A DNA stretch of 26,962 nt from assembly GCA_021205485.1 (NCBI GenBank), contig JAJPXK010000016.1:1-26962 (forward strand), given 5' to 3'. The notes below the pieces were generated by a model, which was not told the DNA's origin, did no database searches, and was given only the letters and a program-made list of their open reading frames with translations. This DNA is from Clostridia bacterium. Its GTDB lineage: Bacteria; Bacillota; Clostridia; Christensenellales; Borkfalkiaceae. Of the stretch, positions 23,997 to 26,962 are shown one piece after another. How positions within the stretch are numbered: the first letter of the stretch is position 1; each line of letters begins with the position of its first letter. The position numbers were made by a program, and so were the translations under genes.

Positions 23997-25103
23997 ATGA
24001 AAAGAATTAAAGTAAAATTTGAACAAATAGCTGATATTGAAAATATTAAGTCGGCCATAGTTAACGCAGCGAGAAACAAAAAGCATCGCAGATCTATAAC
24101 CAAATGCTTAAACGATATAGACGGTACGGCTATTAAAATACAAAGAATTTTACTTTCGCCCGACAGAAGCAAGTATCTATCCACAGGTACCGTTAAAGTT
24201 ATAAATGAAGGAACGGGGCGTAAAGTCCGTACGATTTGCCGCCCTAATTTCTTTCCGGACCAGATTATACACTGGGCTGTAATGCAAAAACTCGCGCCAT
24301 ACTTTGTTAAAATGTATTACACGCATTCGTATGCCTCCGTTCCCGGCAAGGGCGTGCATAAAGCTTTGCGTAAAATGAACAGCGCTTTCCGCCGCGATAT
24401 GAAAGGCACAAAGTACTGTCTGCAATTCGATATACGCCACGCTTACGACAGCGTAAACAAAGAGCTTATCGTAGCTTGCGTACGCCGCAAGGTGAAAGAC
24501 CCTCGCGTGACAGACCTCAAAAGCGATATAGTTTATTCATACGTTTTATCGGGTTTGCCTAAGGGCTTTTAACCTTCGGCCTGGCTATTTAACCTCTTTC
24601 TTACGCCGTTAGACAATTTTATCAAGCAGGATTGCAAAATCAAATACCATTACAGATACATGGATAACTCGCAAATCTATGGCGGGAACAAAAGAATGCT
24701 ACACAGGGTAAAAGAAAGGATATTCGCCTTTGTTAACACTACGCTGCAGCTTGAAGTTAAAGGCGATTACGCCATTTATAAAATGCCATACAGGCCGCCA
24801 GACAAAAACGGAAAAGAACGCAGAAGATTTACGGATTTTATAGGCTTTAAGCTGTATAGGTACTGTACCGAAATTCGCAAATCAACATTCAAACGGATAC
24901 GGCGGCTTTTGACAAATTTACATCGTGGAGCGTATACCCTCAACCGAGCGCATAAGTTTTTCTCGTACTGGGGCTGTATAACGGCGACAAATTCATACCA
25001 TCTTCGCCAGAAATATATCAACGGCAAGATTTCAATCACTAAATTAAAGGAGTTAGTACGAAATGAAAGTATACACAATCGCGCAGTCAGGGCAAAAACC
25101 TGA
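23997..25103 (+). pseudogene. DGR-type reverse transcriptase with in-frame stop
   Basis: A DGR-clade RT of 367 aa, read through one internal TAA (24570-24572, codon 192). The first part (191 aa) has VRTICRPNFFPDQIIHWAV, ASVPGKG (113-119) and catalytic FDIRHAYDSV (D145). After the stop the same frame gives PSAWLFNLFLTPLDNFI, YRYMDN (221-224), FIGFKLYR and SYWGCITATNSYH. The stop falls inside the family motif GxxxSQ (here LPKGF-stop-PSA), where relatives I remember have GNYTSQ, so TAT or TAC to TAA is a likely change. Q of SQ is A and the second D of YxDD is N (AAC for GAC). Activity is therefore doubtful. The end overlaps the next gene by 41 nt. A fragment from ATG 24660 would lack half the active site. 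Confidence 0.87.
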
Positions 25104-25416
25104 TACTTTTTCTGTTAATGCGTTGTTAAACGGCATATCTGAATTGCGATATGCCTCAGACGTGGAAGAAATTTCCGCCGAAAGCGAAGATGACGGCACG
25201 GCATATTCATATAAGGAATATATAGGAACGGCAAAAATCACGGGCTACGACGATTTAATTTCAGAACTGGTAGGACTGATTTACACCCCCGGAGATGAAA
25301 TAGCGTTAATGCGTAAGGGCTTAGCAGACAGCGAAAACGAAGAGTACGCGGCCTATTTGGAATACGTGGCGAGCTGTAAGGCCTTTGCTAAAGAATACTA
25401 CGGAACAGGAGCGTGA
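25063..25416 (+). CDS. Conserved phage protein after the RT, unknown
   Basis: A 117-aa acidic protein starting MKVYTIAQSGQKPDTFSVNA, with YASDVEEISAESEDDGTAYS, YIGTAKITGYDDLISELVGL and a C-terminal helix with YLEYVASCKAFAKEYYGTG. I recall similar proteins between tail and lysis genes of gut Bacillota phages, without a known role. No signal peptide or membrane segment is present. TAAAGGAG precedes ATG 25063, which lies inside the end of the RT frame. This suggests the RT reading frame was, until recently, under selection as a translated neighbour. Confidence 0.72.
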   Translation: MKVYTIAQSGQKPDTFSVNALLNGISELRYASDVEEISAESEDDGTAYSYKEYIGTAKITGYDDLISELVGLIYTPGDEIALMRKGLADSENEEYAAYLEYVASCKAFAKEYYGTGA

Positions 25417-25423
25417 ATTAGAC

Positions 25424-25729
25424 ATGACGGATGAACAGGAAGTACAGTATTTCACCCGCGACGAAGCTCGCCTTGACGATCACCAGCGGCGAATAGAGGC
25501 ACTGGAAGCAGGGCAAAAAAACATTAACGAATTAACGCAGTCGGTTAAAATTCTTGCTCTGAATATGGAGCATATGCTTACTGAACAAAAAGAGCAAGGC
25601 GAAAGATTAAAAAAGCTCGAAGCCGAACCTGTTGAAACGGCAAAGTATTACCGCAAGACCTTTATATCTTGCGCCGTCACCGCTGTTATTTCGACTGTTA
25701 TAGGGGCTGTCATAGGACTGTTTATATGA
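25424..25729 (+). CDS. XhlA/hemolysin-like membrane protein
   Basis: A 101-aa protein with an acidic N-terminus, a coiled coil (about residues 15-70, RRIEALEAGQKNINELTQSV.) and one C-terminal membrane helix (residues 80-101, SCAVTAVISTVIGAVIGLFI). This is the XhlA layout, where the protein sits at the membrane and aids holin-endolysin lysis. ATG 25424 with AGGAG at 25407-25411 is preferred over an in-frame TTG at 25385 that overlaps the gene before and adds no matching residues. The stop overlaps the next start in ATGA. Confidence 0.8.
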   Translation: MTDEQEVQYFTRDEARLDDHQRRIEALEAGQKNINELTQSVKILALNMEHMLTEQKEQGERLKKLEAEPVETAKYYRKTFISCAVTAVISTVIGAVIGLFI

Positions 25730-25839
25730 ACTTTGACGACTTTATAACGATAGAAACTGTTTGCGAGGCCTGCGAAAAGGAAAGCAAGCCCTGCGACGTT
25801 CCCTGCGAGCGGTGGTATGAATTGCTTGAAAAAATGTAA
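25726..25839 (+). CDS. 37-aa Cys-rich small protein
   Basis: A tiny gene in the ATGA overlap with the XhlA-like gene. It codes MNFDDFITIETVCEACEKES and a second half with KPCDVPCERW and ending in LLEKM. The cysteines form C13-x2-C16 and C23-x3-C27, a possible zinc-binding knuckle. I recall similar short proteins at this place in related phages. Coupled translation and the paired cysteines support a real gene. Function is unknown. Its stop lies in the first element (GTAATTAAC) of the repeat array. Confidence 0.65.
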   Translation: MNFDDFITIETVCEACEKESKPCDVPCERWYELLEKM

Positions 25840-26020
25840 TTAACGGCCGATTACATGGTTAATTACATAAGAGTTAATTACATTTTGCATGTAATTAAAA
25901 AATCGTTAATTACTTTTTGTTAATTACAAATTACATAGCCAAAATGAGCGATTTTTAGCCAAAAAAGTATGATTTTACCCTAAAAATGGCACTATTTTTC
26001 AAAATGTAATTATGTAATTA
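25836..26020. repeat. GTTAATTAC repeat array in AT-rich DNA
   Basis: GTTAATTAC occurs exactly at 25858-25866, 25873-25881, 25905-25913 and 25919-25927, and inverted (GTAATTAAC) at 25836-25844. Near copies are ATGTAATTAA at 25889-25898, AATTACAT at 25929-25936, ATTACAT at 25850-25856, and ATGTAATTA at 26004-26012 and 26012-26020. The element is nearly palindromic (GTTAATTAAC). It fills most of the 351-bp gap 25840-26190, where no gene is seen. Likely roles are an operator cluster or part of a replication origin; neither is shown. A perfect 16-bp palindrome (26022-26037, around TTTCTATAGAAA) follows. Confidence 0.8.
25936..25999 (+). repeat. Degenerate 20-21 bp iteron-like repeats
   Basis: TAGCCAAAA occurs at 25936-25944 and 25956-25964, each followed 11-12 bp later by GATTTT, giving units of 20 and 21 bp. 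A third, weaker unit (ACCCTAAAAATGG..ATTTTT) follows. Tandem units of this length beside an AT-rich stretch are typical of iterons, but three degenerate units are thin evidence. Confidence 0.5.
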
Positions 26021-26046
26021 TTATTTCTATAGAAATATAAAAATCC

Positions 26047-26081
26047 TGCGTATGTATGTGCATGTATACCATACGTACGCA
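26047..26081. repeat. Inverted repeat in alternating purine-pyrimidine DNA
   Basis: TGCGTATGTATG (26047-26058) and CATACGTACGCA (26070-26081) are inverted repeats with one mismatch that can form a G-U pair. The tract from 26048 to 26069 alternates purine and pyrimidine without a break (GCGTATGTATGTGCATGTATAC). Further alternating runs follow in the 55-bp repeat. The left end of that repeat lies in the loop. Confidence 0.7.
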
Positions 26082-26123
26082 GAACACGCATGTATTATAC
26101 GCGTACGCGCGCGAGATTACATT
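26069..26123. repeat. 55-bp direct repeat, right copy
   Basis: Identical to bases 1-55. Here its left context is visible: the GTTAATTAC array, a 16-bp palindrome and an inverted repeat whose right arm is the first part of this copy. It ends in ATTACATT, the half-site also found in the array. To the right is a terminator and then the holin-like gene. With the copy at the left edge it brackets 26 kb of late genes. Confidence 0.9.
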
Positions 26124-26157
26124 TGCCTAAAACTCGATTTAAGGCATTGTTTTTTTT
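26124..26157 (+). terminator. Probable terminator before the holin-like gene
   Basis: TGCCT (26124-26128) pairs with AGGCA (26142-26146). Inside, AAA/TTT pair after one A-A mismatch, and the T tract TTGTTTTTTTT follows at 26147-26157. It ends transcripts that cross the repeat region. Only 33 bp separate it from the next ATG and no promoter is seen there, so it may act as an attenuator. Confidence 0.65.
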
Positions 26158-26190
26158 AAGCGTAAAAATAAAATTTAAAGAGGTACGGAT

Positions 26191-26628
26191 ATGGAAGATT
26201 TGCTCGCCTTTTTACAAAATTACGGCTGGCAATTAGGTTTGATTGCGATTGCCGGGATCCTGATTTTAGGCATCCTGAAATATGCGGGCATGTTTAAAAG
26301 CGTAGAAGAAAAGTACAGGCACTACATATACCTGGGTATATCGATAGGCATATCTGTTATAGCAGCGATCATTTATCTCGCCTGCGTAGGTATGCTTACT
26401 TTCAACTATGCCTGCGTGGTAGCCGCTGCTATTTATGCGCTGAACCAAACATTTTATAACATTTTTGATATAACCCCCGTAAATGAATTGCTGAAAAAGC
26501 TGCTTGACGCGGTGGTTAATTTCATTAAATCAAAAATCGCTACACAGACAGAAAGCGACGCCGCCGATGCGGATACGGTAGATGAAGATACTGCAGATAC
26601 CGATACCGCGGACGACGGCGAAGAATAA
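26191..26628 (+). CDS. Holin-like membrane protein
   Basis: A 145-aa protein with three predicted membrane helices: about residues 14-34 (LGLIAIAGILILGILKYAGM), 45-66 (YIYLGISIGISVIAAIIYLA) and 68-92 (FNYACVVAAAIYALNQTFYN). An amphipathic segment and a strongly acidic tail follow (residues 121-145, with repeated T-A-D). This fits phage holins, which open the inner membrane at lysis, and the XhlA-like gene is close by. No endolysin gene is next to it. AAAGAGG lies before ATG 26191. The family is not certain, so holin is inferred from topology and position. Confidence 0.7.
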   Translation: MEDLLAFLQNYGWQLGLIAIAGILILGILKYAGMFKSVEEKYRHYIYLGISIGISVIAAIIYLACVGMLTFNYACVVAAAIYALNQTFYNIFDITPVNELLKKLLDAVVNFIKSKIATQTESDAADADTVDEDTADTDTADDGEE

Positions 26629-26652
26629 AAAAAAAGAACGCTTACGGCGTTC
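26627..26652 (-). terminator. Terminator for the leftward XRE gene
   Basis: Read on the minus strand, GAACGC pairs with GCGTTC (26652-26647 and 26641-26636) around a 5-nt loop, followed by nine U residues (A at 26627-26635 on the plus strand). The U tract starts at the holin-like stop codon. The two convergent genes thus have separate terminators. Confidence 0.8.
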
Positions 26653-26691
26653 ATTAAATGGCTCACTCATTCATCATTTTCCTCCTTGTTT

Positions 26692-26731
26692 TTCCCTCTC
26701 GCGGCTTTTGCCTCGGGAGGGAATTTTTTTT
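26692..26731 (+). terminator. Strong terminator after the holin-like gene
   Basis: TTCCCTC (26692-26698) pairs with GAGGGAA (26717-26723). The pairing continues through TCG/CGG and GGC/GCC to a TTTT loop, and T8 follows at 26724-26731. This is the end of the rightward late transcript. Confidence 0.9.
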
Positions 26732-26740
26732 GCGGAGGGA

Positions 26741-26953
26741 TTACATTTTTCGGCCGTCGGGTAAAATAAAGTTAGCTTCAAATTTTACATTTAAAGCAGC
26801 GGCTATTTCTTCTAAATCCCGGACAGAAAAGTTGTCGGTGTGCATTTTTTTGTTGAACGTCTGAGGCGTGACGCCTAAACGACGGGCAAGCTCCGCTTCA
26901 GAGATATTTCCGCATTCTATGCACAGCATTTTAATTTTTTTTGCAAATTTCAT
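26741..26953 (-). CDS. Small XRE-type helix-turn-helix regulator
   Basis: A 70-aa protein that is one helix-turn-helix domain: ISEAELARRLGVTPQTFNKK (about residues 17-36) holds the two helices, followed by FSVRDLEEIAAALNVKFE, the standard XRE/Cro end of the fold. It lacks the cleavage domain of LexA-like repressors. It is the only leftward gene and converges on the holin-like gene. Its start at 26953 is 9 bases from the window end, so its promoter is outside. It could be a Cro/cI-like regulator or a host-type XRE protein at the edge of a lysogeny or host region. Confidence 0.88.
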   Translation of the reverse strand: MKFAKKIKMLCIECGNISEAELARRLGVTPQTFNKKMHTDNFSVRDLEEIAAALNVKFEANFILPDGRKM

Positions 26954-26962
26954 ATTTAGCTC

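Noticed and set aside
516..24572. Stop-codon reassignment in the phage (TAG at 516, TAA at 24570)
   Set aside because: Both TAG and TAA are used as normal ends elsewhere (for example TAG at 4851-4853, TAA at 23812-23814). The SNF2 case needs a frame change, not only read-through.
25836..26123. CRISPR array
   Set aside because: The repeats are 9-10 bp, in both orientations and irregularly spaced, without spacer structure.

Overview
The window reads as about 27 kb of a temperate siphovirus or prophage of a low- to mid-GC Bacillota host, probably a gut Clostridia. The reasons are the A118/PBSX-type order of head and tail genes, strong AGGAGG-type ribosome binding sites with some GTG and TTG starts, and protein families typical of gut Firmicutes phages (DUF4417, DUF1492-like regulator, Gp15, DUF6711, a DGR-type variable protein). 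The genome is not complete here: there is no integrase, replication initiator or polymerase, or endolysin. The first 55 bases recur exactly at 26069-26123, so the left edge is probably an assembly break at a repeat.

Layout. (a) 78-2219: end of the DNA-metabolism block, with a VRR-NUC nuclease, an SNF2-type helicase broken exactly in its Walker A motif, and a sigma-region-4-like late regulator. A tandem TGTCACAAA element and a -10-like box follow the regulator. (b) 2302-4386: an accessory island between regulator and packaging genes, holding a DUF4417 protein, a protein with an MGGRGSSSG leader, two terminators, and a protein with a JAMM/MPN-like HxHx10D motif joined to duplicated GGRGG linkers. 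(c) 4407-12153: packaging and head genes (TerS-like, TerL, portal, minor capsid/MuF-like, scaffold, major capsid, four head-tail joining proteins). (d) 12212-21279: tail tube, two assembly chaperones, 1222-aa tape measure, distal-tail-like protein, and a 1092-aa tip/fibre protein with an S74 self-cleaving chaperone. (e) 21279-25416: small tail-associated proteins and a diversity-generating retroelement (DGR)-like locus. The locus has a C-type-lectin-fold target protein ending in a variable-repeat-type C-terminus, a 10-bp hairpin right after the stop, and a DGR-type reverse transcriptase (RT). The RT carries an in-frame TAA in its fingers/palm motif and YMDN instead of YMDD, and I see no template repeat or avd gene. 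(f) 25424-26628: XhlA-like membrane protein, a 37-aa Cys-rich protein, about 350 bp of non-coding DNA dense with short repeats, and a holin-like membrane protein. (g) 26741-26953, minus strand: a small XRE-type repressor, possibly the edge of a lysogeny module.

How it fits together: the late regulator probably turns on the rightward packaging, head, tail and lysis transcript. TerL packages DNA through the portal into a scaffolded HK97-type head, joining proteins connect the tail, and the tape measure sets its length. The tip/fibre and the DGR target protein are the likely host-contact proteins. The main points for a second look are the apparently inactivated DGR, the interrupted helicase, the GTTAATTAC repeat array before the holin, and the accessory island with the GGRGG hinge. 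All family names are from recognition by eye; no database search was run.
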